Source: AEGEAN-183 sp045563675
Lineage (GTDB): Bacteria > Pseudomonadota > Gammaproteobacteria > Magnimaribacterales > Magnimaribacteraceae
Direction of reading: 5' to 3'
Length of the DNA stretch: 64,000 nucleotides
Assembly (NCBI GenBank): GCA_045563675.1
Contig: JBJLIX010000001.1
Location: 620,001-684,000, forward strand
Shown: piece by piece, positions 8,789 to 17,683 of the stretch
How the letters are laid out: each line of letters starts with the position of its first letter
Numbering within the stretch: position 1 is the first letter of the stretch
The notes under the pieces: generated by a model
Database searches by the model: none
Seen by the model: only the letters and a program-made list of their open reading frames with translations
What the model was told of the DNA's origin: nothing
Made by a program: the position numbers and the translations under genes

Positions 8789-10167
8789 AAAATTTAACAA
8801 TTATAATATTTATAGGATTGCTATTTATTTTTCCGTTGTCTTCAAAAGAATCAACAGCTTTTGAGTCAACATATCAACCAAGTGAAAGTGGAAATATTTA
8901 TATTAAAGATGCCAAAATTTTTACTGGTACAGGAAGTAAAATTGAGAAAGGAAATATTTTAATTTCCTCTAATAAGATCAAAGCTATTGGGGAGGGCGTA
9001 ATGCAACCCGCTGATGCAAGAGTAATTGATGCAAATGGAAAGTGGGTAACTCCAGGAATTATAGATATTCATTCGCACATGGGAGTTTATCCAGCTCCCA
9101 ATTTGAGATCGAGTTCCGATGGGAATGAGTCTACAAGTCCAGTAACAGCTCATGTATGGGCTGAGCATTCAGTTTGGACGCAGGACCCACAAATGCCTCT
9201 TGCTCTAAAAGGTGGAATTACTACTTTTCATGTATTGCCAGGATCGGCAAATTTAATTGGAGGGAGAGGTGTTACTCTTAAAAATGTTTGGTCTAGAACA
9301 GTACAAGGTATGAAATTCCCTGGGGCTCCTTATACTTTAAAGATGGCTTGTGGAGAGAACCCTAAGAGGGTTTATGGTTCAAGGCGTACAGAGCCATCTA
9401 CAAGGATGGGTAATGTTGCTGGATACCGCAAGGCTTGGATAAAGGCCCAAGATTACAGAAATGATATTACAGAATATGAGTCTAAATCAGATGAAGATAA
9501 AGAATTGGAGAATGCACCTTCCAGAGATTTAGAACTTGAAACTCTTCTAGGTGTACTAGACGGGGAAATTCTAATCCAAAATCATTGTTATCGAGGTGAA
9601 GAGATGGCCATTATGTTAGATGTAGCTAAGGAATTTAACTACAGAGTAACCACTTTTCACCATGCAATAGAGGCTTATAAGGTAGCAGATATCCTAGCTG
9701 AAAATGAAGTCTGTGCAGCAGTGTGGGCTGACTGGTGGGGATTTAAGCATGAAGCATTTGATATGGTTTGGGAAAACGCTGCAATTATCGATCAGGCTAA
9801 GTCTGGAACTGGTTGCGCGATTATTCATTCAGATTCTGCTGTTGGCATACAAAGATTAAATCAAGAAGCTGCTAAAGCTATGGCTGCTGGTAATAGAGCA
9901 GGATTAAATATACCGGCTGCTAGAGCAATTCAATGGATAACTTTGAACCCAGCTAAAGGACTTGGAATAGACGACAAGACTGGATCTTTAGAAGTTGGGA
10001 AAATGGCCGATATAGTGATTTGGGATGGTAACCCCTTCAGTGTTTATACTAAAACTGAAAAGGTTTTCGTAGATGGTGTACTCCTCTACGACAAAGACGA
10101 CCTTGCCACACCAAAGGCCACTGATTTTGAGTTAGGTATTATTAATTCAGAGGAGGACAGGCTATGA
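8785..10167 (+). CDS. Exported amidohydrolase-family metal hydrolase
   Basis: This is a 460-residue member of the amidohydrolase (TIM-barrel) superfamily with an N-terminal signal peptide (hydrophobic segment about residues 4-18, cleavage near the SSKES region). Expected metal ligands are present: the HSHMG motif after VTPGIIDI, a histidine in QNHCYR, a TFHHA motif and the late HSDSA aspartate. The ending NPAKGLGIDDKTGSLEVGKMADIVIWDGNP is typical of imidazolonepropionase/dipeptidase-like members. The substrate cannot be told from sequence; a periplasmic peptide, hydantoin or cyclic amide is plausible. It overlaps both neighbours by four bases and forms a tandem pair with the next gene. Confidence 0.85.
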   Translation: MKNLTIIIFIGLLFIFPLSSKESTAFESTYQPSESGNIYIKDAKIFTGTGSKIEKGNILISSNKIKAIGEGVMQPADARVIDANGKWVTPGIIDIHSHMGVYPAPNLRSSSDGNESTSPVTAHVWAEHSVWTQDPQMPLALKGGITTFHVLPGSANLIGGRGVTLKNVWSRTVQGMKFPGAPYTLKMACGENPKRVYGSRRTEPSTRMGNVAGYRKAWIKAQDYRNDITEYESKSDEDKELENAPSRDLELETLLGVLDGEILIQNHCYRGEEMAIMLDVAKEFNYRVTTFHHAIEAYKVADILAENEVCAAVWADWWGFKHEAFDMVWENAAIIDQAKSGTGCAIIHSDSAVGIQRLNQEAAKAMAAGNRAGLNIPAARAIQWITLNPAKGLGIDDKTGSLEVGKMADIVIWDGNPFSVYTKTEKVFVDGVLLYDKDDLATPKATDFELGIINSEEDRL

Positions 10168-11390
10168 ATCCGAATAAAATAATAATTAGTTTTCTTTTTT
10201 TAATAATCTCTTCTTTATCTTTATCGGAAGAATTAATTTTTAAGAATGCAAAAATACATACAGCAACTGACAAAGGTACCCTTGAGAATACTGATCTCTT
10301 AATTAGGGACGGTAAGATAATTAGAATAGGAAAGAATTTGACTTCATCTAGAGCTGAAGTCAAAGACTTAAAAGGTAAAGTAATTTCTCCAGGTTTAATA
10401 GCCCCACTATCTCAGTTAGGGATAATAGAGATTGAGTTGGTACCAGAGACTAGGGATGATAGGTCTGAAATTTATTCAGCAGGATTGAGTATTGATTCAG
10501 CTTTTAATCCATCGTCTACACTCATTCCTTATAACTTGAATGGTGGAATCACTTTAAGCCTTACTTCACCAAGCAGTTCAGGTTTATTCTCTGGTTTAAC
10601 CTCAGTTTTCTCATTATCAGGATCTTTAGAAGATAGCCTTATAAGCTCAAATATAGCTTTATCAGCAAACATTAATGGGGGTGAGGATTCCATGGCAGCT
10701 AAAATTCAATTATTAGAAGACTCTCTCGACCTTTCTACATTAGTTGAAGCTAATTTTTCTTTTAATGGTGGTAGTGATCTTTTTGTTCCAGAAGATATTA
10801 ATTATTCAATAAGGGACTTATTGGCTATTAGAAGGGTTATGAGTAAAGAAATACCTTTAGTGGTAAGAGCTAATCGTGCTTCAGACATATTAACCTTAAT
10901 TAAATTTGCTAAAAGAAAAGACATTAATCTAATAATAAATGGGGCTGAAGAAGGTTGGAGGGTATCAAAACAGTTAGCTAAAGCTAAGATTCCCGTAATA
11001 CTAAGACCTATAGATAATATTCCTAATTCATTTAATGAGCTTGGATCAAGACTAGATAATGCTTATTTGTTACATCAAGCGGGTGTAAAAATTTTAATTA
11101 GTTCTCATGAAACTCATAATTCTTATCTAAGTAGGCAAGGAGCAGGGATAGCTGTTTCTTATGGTCTACCATGGGAGGAAGCTCTTAAAGGCTTGACCAG
11201 TAACATAGCAGATGTTTTTAAAATCTCGAAGAGAGGTTCTATAAAACCAGGACATGTTGCTGATATTGTAATTTGGAGTGGAGATCCTCTAGAAGTAACA
11301 ACTTTTGTTGAAGAAGTCTACATTTCAGGTAAACGTATACCTACAAAAAATAGGTCGATGAGACTAAAAGATAGATATATAGATAATTAA
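10164..11390 (+). CDS. Exported amidohydrolase-like protein lacking the HxH metal motif
   Basis: This 408-residue second member of the tandem pair has its own signal peptide (hydrophobic residues about 4-20). The superfamily frame is visible: an N-terminal composite beta domain (LIRDGKIIRIGKNL), the barrel entry KVISPGLIAPLSQLG, and the C-terminal IKPGHVADIVIWSGDPLEV. The barrel entry, where the family carries HxH, reads APLSQLG here, so the first two metal ligands are gone. It may be a non-catalytic partner of the upstream enzyme or use a changed metal site. Overlap with the upstream stop (ATGA) supports equal expression of both chains. Confidence 0.75.
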   Translation: MNPNKIIISFLFLIISSLSLSEELIFKNAKIHTATDKGTLENTDLLIRDGKIIRIGKNLTSSRAEVKDLKGKVISPGLIAPLSQLGIIEIELVPETRDDRSEIYSAGLSIDSAFNPSSTLIPYNLNGGITLSLTSPSSSGLFSGLTSVFSLSGSLEDSLISSNIALSANINGGEDSMAAKIQLLEDSLDLSTLVEANFSFNGGSDLFVPEDINYSIRDLLAIRRVMSKEIPLVVRANRASDILTLIKFAKRKDINLIINGAEEGWRVSKQLAKAKIPVILRPIDNIPNSFNELGSRLDNAYLLHQAGVKILISSHETHNSYLSRQGAGIAVSYGLPWEEALKGLTSNIADVFKISKRGSIKPGHVADIVIWSGDPLEVTTFVEEVYISGKRIPTKNRSMRLKDRYIDN

Positions 11391-11391
11391 A

Positions 11392-11847
11392 CTATTCTGA
11401 TAAATTCTGTTTAACTATCCTACTGACTATAGACATATCAGCCTTACCTTGTAATTGAGACTTTAGGGATCCCATTACTTTTCCTATATCTTGAATAGAT
11501 TGAACATTTAGGTCATTTATAGTTTTAGACACTAGTTTCTCTATTTCTTCCTCAGTAAGCTGTTCTGGTAGAAATTCATTAAGACTTTTTATTTCCCTTT
11601 CTTCTTTCTCAGCAAGTTCTTCTCTTCCTGCAGAAGAGAATTGACTAGAGGAGTCTTTTCTCTGCTTTATCATCTTTTGAAGGATTGTGATTATTTCTTG
11701 ATCTGTCAAATCAGATTTTTTATCAATCTCTTCCTTTTTTATCTCTGAAATAGCCATCCGTAGAGTAGTTGTATTCTCCTTATCACCGCTCTTCATTGAA
11801 GTCTTTATAGCCTCACTTATCAGAGGTTTTATTGAATTTTCAGCCAT
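11392..11847 (-). CDS. yqeY: GatB/YqeY domain protein
   Basis: A 151-residue protein of the YqeY family, homologous to the tail domain of GatB from the tRNA amidotransferase. It opens with SEAIKTSMKSGDKENTTTLRMAISEIK and ends with the helical IGKVMGSLKSQLQGKADMSIVSRIVKQNL, both family hallmarks. The exact role of free YqeY proteins is unsettled; binding to tRNA is presumed from GatB. It follows rpsU by nine bases. In many proteobacteria yqeY lies between rpsU and dnaG, so its position is the relic of that operon. Confidence 0.92.
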   Translation of the reverse strand: MAENSIKPLISEAIKTSMKSGDKENTTTLRMAISEIKKEEIDKKSDLTDQEIITILQKMIKQRKDSSSQFSSAGREELAEKEEREIKSLNEFLPEQLTEEEIEKLVSKTINDLNVQSIQDIGKVMGSLKSQLQGKADMSIVSRIVKQNLSE

Positions 11848-11856
11848 TAATTGGTT

Positions 11857-12075
11857 TTAACTGAAACGTGGAGGGCGACCAAGGCGATTTTTTCTTTGAT
11901 TTTTTGCTTCTCTTTTAACAGCTGCTGCTGCTTTTCTTTTTCTTACTGAGGTAGGCTTTTCATAAAACTCCCTTTTTCTAATTTCAGGGACAATTCCAGC
12001 TTTTTCACAAGCTCTCTTAAACTTGCGTAATCCGACATCAAAGGATTCAGTGCTCTTAATTTTTATAGAAGGCAT
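11857..12075 (-). CDS. rpsU: 30S ribosomal protein S21
   Basis: S21 is a small subunit protein near the anti-Shine-Dalgarno end of 16S rRNA and helps translation initiation. The 72 residues show the family core FDVGLRKFKRACEKAGIVPEIRKREFYEKP and a basic tail, here ending NRLGRPPRF. The gene diverges from tsaD, a conserved gammaproteobacterial arrangement. However, dnaG and rpoD, which normally follow it, lie 27 kb away at 39.0-42.8 kb. Confidence 0.96.
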   Translation of the reverse strand: MPSIKIKSTESFDVGLRKFKRACEKAGIVPEIRKREFYEKPTSVRKRKAAAAVKREAKNQRKNRLGRPPRFS

Positions 12076-12091
12076 AATTTATATCTGTTTT

Positions 12092-12130
12092 AAGTCGCGC
12101 AATTCTATAGAAGGCAATAAATTTTGGAAA
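12092..12130 (-). promoter_or_regulatory. Putative rpsU promoter with GC-rich discriminator
   Basis: On the minus strand, TAGAAT (12107-12102) is followed at once by TGCGCGACTT (12101-12092). A weak -35 candidate TTTCCA (12130-12125) lies 17 bases upstream. The -10 matches consensus at 5/6. The GCGCG block resembles stringent-control discriminators of ribosomal promoters and matches the design seen upstream of rpoZ and the RRM gene. The -35 assignment is the weak part. Confidence 0.35.
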
Positions 12131-12182
12131 GTCTTTCTTTTTTTTATTTAATTGACAGAATAGTTATTTTTTAAGGTAAAAG

Positions 12183-13184
12183 ATGAGAATTTTAGGTATT
12201 GAAACCTCTTGTGATGAGACGGGTATAGCTATTTATGACAGTTCTCTAAATCAGATTTTGTCAGAGAATATCTTCTCTCAGGCTTCTAGCCATGCCCAGT
12301 ATGGAGGGGTTGTTCCCGAGCTTGCATCTAGAGACCACATTTCAAAACTTTTACCACTTATTTCTTTAACTTGTCATCAAGCTAAGATTAAACCAAATCA
12401 AATTGATGCCATTGCTTATACGGCAGGACCAGGCCTACGAGGGCCATTACTAACAGGAGCAGCTTTAGCAAACTCCTTAAGTCGTGGATGGGGAAAACCT
12501 TGTGTAGGAATTAATCACATGGAAGCTCATTTACTTGTAAATCTCTTAGAAAAACCAAGCCCAACTTTCCCTTTTTTAACACTCTTGATTTCTGGAGGAC
12601 ACTGTTTATTAATTAAAACTATTGATATCGGTAAATATGAATTACTTGGGCAATCTAGAGATGATGCAGTCGGAGAAGCTTTTGATAAGGTGGCTAAGTT
12701 ATTAGGTTTAAATTATCCAGGCGGCCCAGAAATAGAAAGAATTGCAAAAAAAGGAGATCCCCACCACTTTGATCTACCTCAACCTATGGTAAAGGAAGAT
12801 AACCTAGATTTTAGTTTCAGTGGTTTAAAAACAGCAGTGTATTATTTAGTTAAGAAGAGAAATAAATTAGATATGAATTTTAAATCAAATATCGCAGCTT
12901 CTTTTCAGTATGCTGTATCTGAGACTCTTATTAATAAATGTAATAAAGCAATTCAAGAAAATGATCTTAATAAGCTAGTTATAGGAGGAGGAGTAGCCTC
13001 TAATGCTTATTTAAAGAAAAGATTTAAAGAAAACATGCCCAATGTGCAATTATTTTATCCTAGGCAAGAAAGATGCACTGATAATGGTGCAATGGTAGCT
13101 ATTGCAGGATTTTACAGATTAAGTAAGAGTAAGAATATTGATAAAATAGACATAAAGCCCAAGTGGAGCTTATCTGAGATTTAA
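12183..13184 (+). CDS. tsaD: tRNA N6-threonylcarbamoyladenosine transferase TsaD
   Basis: TsaD transfers the threonylcarbamoyl group to A37 of ANN-decoding tRNAs, acting with TsaB, TsaE and TsaC. The 333 residues open MRILGIETSCDETGIAIYD. The metal-binding histidines are in GINHMEAHL (H112, H116), and the nucleotide-binding loops LISGGHCLL and VIGGGVASN are present. A Shine-Dalgarno AAGG sits seven bases before the ATG. It is followed after one base by folB, so tsaD-folB-folK form a transcription unit. Confidence 0.97.
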   Translation: MRILGIETSCDETGIAIYDSSLNQILSENIFSQASSHAQYGGVVPELASRDHISKLLPLISLTCHQAKIKPNQIDAIAYTAGPGLRGPLLTGAALANSLSRGWGKPCVGINHMEAHLLVNLLEKPSPTFPFLTLLISGGHCLLIKTIDIGKYELLGQSRDDAVGEAFDKVAKLLGLNYPGGPEIERIAKKGDPHHFDLPQPMVKEDNLDFSFSGLKTAVYYLVKKRNKLDMNFKSNIAASFQYAVSETLINKCNKAIQENDLNKLVIGGGVASNAYLKKRFKENMPNVQLFYPRQERCTDNGAMVAIAGFYRLSKSKNIDKIDIKPKWSLSEI

Positions 13185-13185
13185 A

Positions 13186-13533
13186 GTGGATAAAATATTT
13201 GTAAGAAATTTAGAAGTGGAAGCCATCATTGGTATTTATGACTGGGAGAGGGAAGTTAGACAATTAATATCTATTAGCCTTGAACTTAGCTTTGATATTA
13301 GCAAGGCAGGGAAGTCAGATAATATTAAGGACGCTTTAAATTACAAAGAAATCTCTAAAACTGTTATTAAGCTAGTTGAGCGTTCTAAGAGTAAACTTTT
13401 AGAACATTTAGTTGAAAAAGTAGCTAAAACTATTTTAGAAAATTTTCCCGTTTCTTCTGTATTAGTTACAGCTGAAAAACCAGGAGCTTTAAGAGGATCT
13501 CAATCTGTTGGTATAACAATAGAGCGATCCTAG
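13186..13533 (+). CDS. folB: Dihydroneopterin aldolase
   Basis: FolB cleaves dihydroneopterin to 6-hydroxymethyl-dihydropterin in folate synthesis. The 115-residue protein opens DKIFVRNLEVEAIIGIYDWERE, the standard signature, and carries the EHLVEKVA segment and a final KPGALRGSQSVGITIER. The start is a GTG at 13186, one base after the tsaD stop; no earlier in-frame ATG is possible without deep overlap. It abuts folK, which uses its product directly. Confidence 0.94.
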   Translation: MDKIFVRNLEVEAIIGIYDWEREVRQLISISLELSFDISKAGKSDNIKDALNYKEISKTVIKLVERSKSKLLEHLVEKVAKTILENFPVSSVLVTAEKPGALRGSQSVGITIERS

Positions 13534-13982
13534 TGGTTCAGGTTTACATAAGCATTGGTAGCAATATAGATGCTGAAACAAATATTGAAGAGGCCAAAAA
13601 AAATCTTAACTATAAATTCGATTGTATTTTTTCCAGTAAATATTACTCAAAAGCTGAAGGTTTTGAAGGAAAAAACTTTATAAATTTAGTTGCAGGATTT
13701 AAGACAGATCTTTGTCCACAAAGTATTAATGAGGTTCTTAAAAATATAGAAAGATCTATGGGAAGAGGTGCTAGTCAAAAAGGAATGAACGATAGAGTTA
13801 TAGATCTTGATTTGTTGTTATTTGGAGATCTTATTACTGAAAGTAGTGATTTTGTTTTACCCAGTAGCGATATAGAAGAATATCTTTTTGTATTAGAGCC
13901 TTTAGTTGAGCTAGCAGGTGAATTGCTGCATCCAGTTCGAGAAGTTTCCTTTTCAGAAATACTAAAAGAAAGATTTATATAG
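13533..13982 (+). CDS. folK: 6-hydroxymethyl-7,8-dihydropterin pyrophosphokinase
   Basis: FolK pyrophosphorylates hydroxymethyl-dihydropterin for dihydropteroate synthase. The 149 residues begin VYISIGSNIDAETNIEEA and carry the DRVIDLDLLLFGD motif with the metal-binding aspartates and the FVLEPLVELAGELLHP ending. The start is GTG, overlapping the folB stop by one base. The gene ends inside the 3' end of the convergent MFS gene (eight-base overlap). Confidence 0.95.
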   Translation: MVQVYISIGSNIDAETNIEEAKKNLNYKFDCIFSSKYYSKAEGFEGKNFINLVAGFKTDLCPQSINEVLKNIERSMGRGASQKGMNDRVIDLDLLLFGDLITESSDFVLPSSDIEEYLFVLEPLVELAGELLHPVREVSFSEILKERFI

Positions 13983-15552
13983 GTTCTCCATAACTTCTTG
14001 CTATTTCAACCTTATTTTCTTCTTCTTCAGGTAGAAACTTGCATGCCGCCATAAGACAGCCAAGTGTTATTACTAAAACACAAGTGCATAAAGCTAGCGC
14101 AGTTCTAATTGAATCACCATCATTTACCCCCTGAGAAATTAAGATATCACTTATCTCTCCAGTAAGGTACGGTCCTAGAGCCATACCTAACATGCTCAAC
14201 ATAAGTATAAAAAAAGCACCTGCGATGGCCCTCATTCTCGGTAAAACTAAATCAGCAATTGTCGAAACTCCCAAGCCTAGCCACATTGGAGCTATGAAGC
14301 TAAAAGCAAAGTTCCAAAAATAAGAAAAATATAAATTTTCTACATACAAATAAAGAAGAGAAGATGGAGCTATCAATATTGTTACACACATAATTAAATA
14401 CAGCCTTCCATTAGGGTAATTCTCTCTCAATTTATCTCCTAGCAAGCCACCTGTAACAATACCCAATAAACCTCCTATTGCAGTAAATAGACCTAAAACA
14501 GTACCCACCTCAAGTATTTCAACTCCATGATTTCGCAAATAAAAAATAGGCTGAAAAGCACCATGCGCATACTGAACAAAAGGGATAAAGGGAAGTCCAA
14601 TAAGACACAATAGATGAGCTTTACTTCTAAAGATTACAGAAAAGACTGCTGGATCTCTCAATCTTAAGCTTTGTATCCAACAAGCTATAAAGTAGCTACC
14701 TATACCAAAAGCAACCCATTGTTCAATATCCCCTGTTTTTGAAGTAAGAAAAGAACAAAAGATAACTAAAAAGAGGGCAATGGAAAAATTTATAAACAAA
14801 TTTTTAAATAATTTTTCTTGGCCTATTAAGGAAAAGGGCGTTAAGCCAATCATTTCTTTAAACATTTCTTTAAAGGGGTGGGGATGTTGGTTTGTTTCTA
14901 TACCATCACTTAAACCTCTTTTAGGTTCTCTTATCTGCCAGGTAACTAATGCAAGAAGTAAACCGGGAAGACCAACAGCTATAAAAGCAGCTTGCCAGCC
15001 ACGGATTCCAAATGGTGCCAAGGAAGGGTCAGGAAATAGTGTATTCCAATAATCTACTATTGCCCCACCTAAGAACAAACCTATGCCAGATCCAATATAA
15101 ACACCGCTAGAATAAATGGCTAATACGGTTGTTCTTACTTTAGGAGAAAAATAATCTGAAAGCAGCGAATAAGCAGAAGGACTTGCACTAGATTCTCCAA
15201 TACCGACACCTATTCTATAAAAGGCTAAGGCAAAGAAGGATTTTGCTGTTCCTGATAAAATTGTGAAAAAACTCCATGTAGCTAGCCCTATACTTATAAG
15301 GTTTTTTCTTGTCCAAACATCAGCTAACCTGCCTAATGGAATTCCTACAACTGAGTAAAAAACTGCAAAAGCTGTCCCATATAAAAAACCTATACCGCTA
15401 TCTGATATTCCAAGATCAGCCTGAATCTCTTCAGCTAAAATAGAAAGAATTTGTCGGTCAATAAAATTAAATACATAGACAACAACAAGAATAGCGAGGG
15501 CAAATTTTGCATAACGCCCTCCAATTTCTGGATGACTTGTTTCTTCGTTCAT
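13975..15552 (-). CDS. MFS transporter, spinster-like
   Basis: A 525-residue major facilitator with about 12 hydrophobic segments. The first segment carries NFIDRQILSILAEEIQADLGISDSGIGFLYG, typical of the spinster-like/hexuronate branch of MFS. The loop 2-3 motif GRLADVWTRKNLI and a later GLLGDKLRENYPNGR repeat of it are visible. The middle loop (about 215-235) is charged and cytoplasmic. It is three bases from the MaoC pair, so the substrate may be a carboxylic acid or lipid handled by those hydratases. The substrate is not determinable from sequence. Confidence 0.85.
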   Translation of the reverse strand: MNEETSHPEIGGRYAKFALAILVVVYVFNFIDRQILSILAEEIQADLGISDSGIGFLYGTAFAVFYSVVGIPLGRLADVWTRKNLISIGLATWSFFTILSGTAKSFFALAFYRIGVGIGESSASPSAYSLLSDYFSPKVRTTVLAIYSSGVYIGSGIGLFLGGAIVDYWNTLFPDPSLAPFGIRGWQAAFIAVGLPGLLLALVTWQIREPKRGLSDGIETNQHPHPFKEMFKEMIGLTPFSLIGQEKLFKNLFINFSIALFLVIFCSFLTSKTGDIEQWVAFGIGSYFIACWIQSLRLRDPAVFSVIFRSKAHLLCLIGLPFIPFVQYAHGAFQPIFYLRNHGVEILEVGTVLGLFTAIGGLLGIVTGGLLGDKLRENYPNGRLYLIMCVTILIAPSSLLYLYVENLYFSYFWNFAFSFIAPMWLGLGVSTIADLVLPRMRAIAGAFFILMLSMLGMALGPYLTGEISDILISQGVNDGDSIRTALALCTCVLVITLGCLMAACKFLPEEEENKVEIARSYGEPI

Positions 15553-15555
15553 ATT

Positions 15556-15975
15556 TCAGGAGTTTATTTTTGCAGTTGCTTTTCCTGTTATTACCGCCAC
15601 CCCATCTTGGTTAGTAGTGACTATTTCTAAATCTATAAGGTTTTCACCTTCCTCTTCTCTTATGTCTGTAACTGTTGCAACACTTGTTAAGGTATCACCT
15701 GGCCACACTTGGCTAGTAAACCTAACACCATATTTCTTTAAAGTGCCATCACCAACATAATCAGTTACCATCCTGCCTGTCATGCCCATAGTTAGCATTC
15801 CATGCGCAAAAACAGTGGGGTAACCAGCAATTTTTGTGGTAAATATTTCATCAGTATGTAGGGGATTGTAGTCCCCGGAAGCTCCTGCATACTGAACAAT
15901 CTGTGTTCTTTTAAGATCTTCAACCAATACTTCAGAGTGGGTATCACCTATTTTTAATTCATTTGCTTTTAACAT
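15556..15975 (-). CDS. MaoC-like dehydratase subunit
   Basis: A 139-residue hot-dog-fold protein of the MaoC/R-specific enoyl-CoA hydratase type. The hydratase motif region reads QYAGASGDYNPLHTDE, with the Asp and His expected for catalysis, followed by FAHGMLTMGMTGR. Together with the adjacent longer subunit it most likely forms a two-chain hydratase like mycobacterial HadAB, acting on a long or branched enoyl-CoA. Nine bases separate it from the upstream partner gene. Confidence 0.88.
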   Translation of the reverse strand: MLKANELKIGDTHSEVLVEDLKRTQIVQYAGASGDYNPLHTDEIFTTKIAGYPTVFAHGMLTMGMTGRMVTDYVGDGTLKKYGVRFTSQVWPGDTLTSVATVTDIREEEGENLIDLEIVTTNQDGVAVITGKATAKINS

Positions 15976-15984
15976 ACTTACTCC

Positions 15985-16494
15985 TTAACTATCTACAGGT
16001 CTTTCAGTTTGAACACCAACGCCTGTAGCTGTTATAACAAGGTCTCCATTTTGATTCCTATATTCTGTTACAGATTCACTAAACTTAAGTTTACCTGCTC
16101 TTTTGCTTTCCTTCTCCCAGGCATTACCAGGTTTAGTTGTAGCTGTTAGAACATCTCCAGCTTTAAGCGGTAAATGATATTCAAAATGCTGTTCAGCATG
16201 CAGTCCACCCGAAGCACCAACTCCACTTCCGCCTCCACTTCCTCCGGAGGTAGGTTTTAATCCTGTAGGTTCTTTCCCTGATCCAAACCATCCTTCACCA
16301 CCGGTTTTTGGTCTAAGAAAGTAATCAGGATCGAACTGCGCACTAGATTGGGCAAAAGTTGGGGGGGCAATTATTCCCTCGCAACCAGATTCTGATTTAT
16401 ATTCTTCATCATAGTAAACAGGATTATCATCTCCTATTGACCTGGCAAACATCATTATGTGACTTGCTTCTATTAAAAATTTATTTATTGCCAT
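15985..16494 (-). CDS. MaoC dehydratase N-terminal-type subunit
   Basis: A 169-residue hot-dog protein of the FAS1-like dehydratase type (non-catalytic or binding subunit of a MaoC heterodimer). It shows FARSIGDDNPVYYDEEYK and APPTFAQSSAQFDPDYFLRP. A glycine/serine-rich loop (GGSGGGSGVGASGG) then precedes LHAEQHFEYHLPLKAGDVLTA. The LHAEQ-FEYH motif is a hallmark of this branch, so the Gly/Ser run is best read as a long flexible loop rather than a frameshift. It is partnered by the next gene of the operon. Confidence 0.85.
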   Translation of the reverse strand: MAINKFLIEASHIMMFARSIGDDNPVYYDEEYKSESGCEGIIAPPTFAQSSAQFDPDYFLRPKTGGEGWFGSGKEPTGLKPTSGGSGGGSGVGASGGLHAEQHFEYHLPLKAGDVLTATTKPGNAWEKESKRAGKLKFSESVTEYRNQNGDLVITATGVGVQTERPVDS

Positions 16495-16545
16495 TATTTC
16501 TCCTTTTTTTAAATATTTTCTAAATCAAACTAAATATTGGTAACT

Positions 16546-17601
16546 TTAGATAAAATTCTCTTCTATAAGTTTCCAAGCTCCTTCAGCTAGAGGTCTAACT
16601 CGAGCAGCCATATCTTTTGCATGTTTACTTGCTGCAGTCCCGTCTCTAACTCTCCCTAAAATTCCTTGTAAGATTCCAGCTGATTTAAATAAATTGTAAG
16701 CCATGTATAGTTCCCATTCATCTTTTAAATCGTATCCAGTGGCATTACTATACATAGATACATATTCTTCTTCAGTTGGTATTCCAGTTTTTTTACAGTA
16801 TTCCTTACTTGATAGATTAGGATTTAATCTATATTGCATGCAGTGATAGCTGAAATCAGCACAAGGGTCACCTAAAGTAGATAATTCCCAGTCTAATATA
16901 GCAATTACCTCTGGTTTTTCTTTATGTATCATTAAATTGGTAAGACTAAAGTCCCCATGAACGATTCTTAAGGGTTTATCAGAAGGAAGATTGTTTGGAA
17001 ACCAGTCAATTAATTTATTCATCTCTAAAATTTCTTCTGTTTCAGAGTCCACATACTGTTTTGTCCAAATAGAAACTTGTCTTCCAACATAGTTACCAGG
17101 CTTACCAAAACTTTCTAAATTTATTTCAAGAGGATCTACAGAATGAAGTTTCGCTAAAGTATTATTCATTGAGGTATAAACTCCTGAAGCTTCCTCATTA
17201 GATGAATCTGCCATTGACGGATCCCATAAGACCCTTCCATCCATAAATTCCATTAGGTAAAAGGCAGTTCCAATAATTTCATTATCTTCGCACAAAGCAT
17301 AGGTGGTCGGAACTGGTACACCAGTATTATTAAGAGCAGTTATTACCCTGTATTCTCTATCAACGGCATGAGCTGATTTTAATAACTTACCCGGAGGCTT
17401 TCTTCTAAGAACATACGATTGATTCTTTGACTTAATAAGGTAAGTTGGGTTTGACTGTCCTCCTTTAAACTCTTCAATCGTTATCGGTCCTTCAAATCCT
17501 TCAATAGATTCTTTCATAAAGGCATTTAAAGCCTCTACATCAAATTGATGTCTTTCAAGGACATCCATCGTTCCTATATTCTGATTCTCTTTAAAGTCCA
17601 T
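16546..17601 (-). CDS. APH-family phosphotransferase, ACAD10/11 N-domain type
   Basis: A 351-residue protein kinase-like phosphotransferase. It has the ATP-loop region FKGGQSNPTYLI (46-57), the catalytic HGDFSLTNLM (215-224) and the metal-binding ILDWELSTLGDP (235-246). Sequence style matches the kinase domain that precedes acyl-CoA dehydrogenase in vertebrate ACAD10/11 and the bacterial kinases that phosphorylate 4-hydroxyacyl-CoA. It lies 51 bases upstream of the MaoC subunits in the same direction, which supports a role in hydroxy-acid or fatty acid breakdown. Substrate assignment is inference. Confidence 0.82.
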   Translation of the reverse strand: MDFKENQNIGTMDVLERHQFDVEALNAFMKESIEGFEGPITIEEFKGGQSNPTYLIKSKNQSYVLRRKPPGKLLKSAHAVDREYRVITALNNTGVPVPTTYALCEDNEIIGTAFYLMEFMDGRVLWDPSMADSSNEEASGVYTSMNNTLAKLHSVDPLEINLESFGKPGNYVGRQVSIWTKQYVDSETEEILEMNKLIDWFPNNLPSDKPLRIVHGDFSLTNLMIHKEKPEVIAILDWELSTLGDPCADFSYHCMQYRLNPNLSSKEYCKKTGIPTEEEYVSMYSNATGYDLKDEWELYMAYNLFKSAGILQGILGRVRDGTAASKHAKDMAARVRPLAEGAWKLIEENFI

Positions 17602-17683
17602 ATCTTGTTTATTGATTCTTGGTAAGAAAGATAGATAAAAGATAGATGAAAGTAAATTAATTTTTACGTGCTTTTATCTTCTA

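Noticed and set aside
12152..12157. Perfect TTGACA box upstream of tsaD
   Set aside because: No acceptable -10 box lies 16-18 bases downstream; a start there would fall at the tsaD ATG. Treated as chance in AT-rich sequence.
16200..16260. Gly/Ser-rich run in the longer MaoC subunit as a possible frameshift
   Set aside because: The frame resumes with the family motif LHAEQ-FEYH and reads through to a normal end, so it is a loop rather than a shift.
15985..17601. MaoC pair plus kinase and MFS as a biosynthetic cluster
   Set aside because: No synthase, carrier protein or ligase is present; a catabolic reading is simpler.
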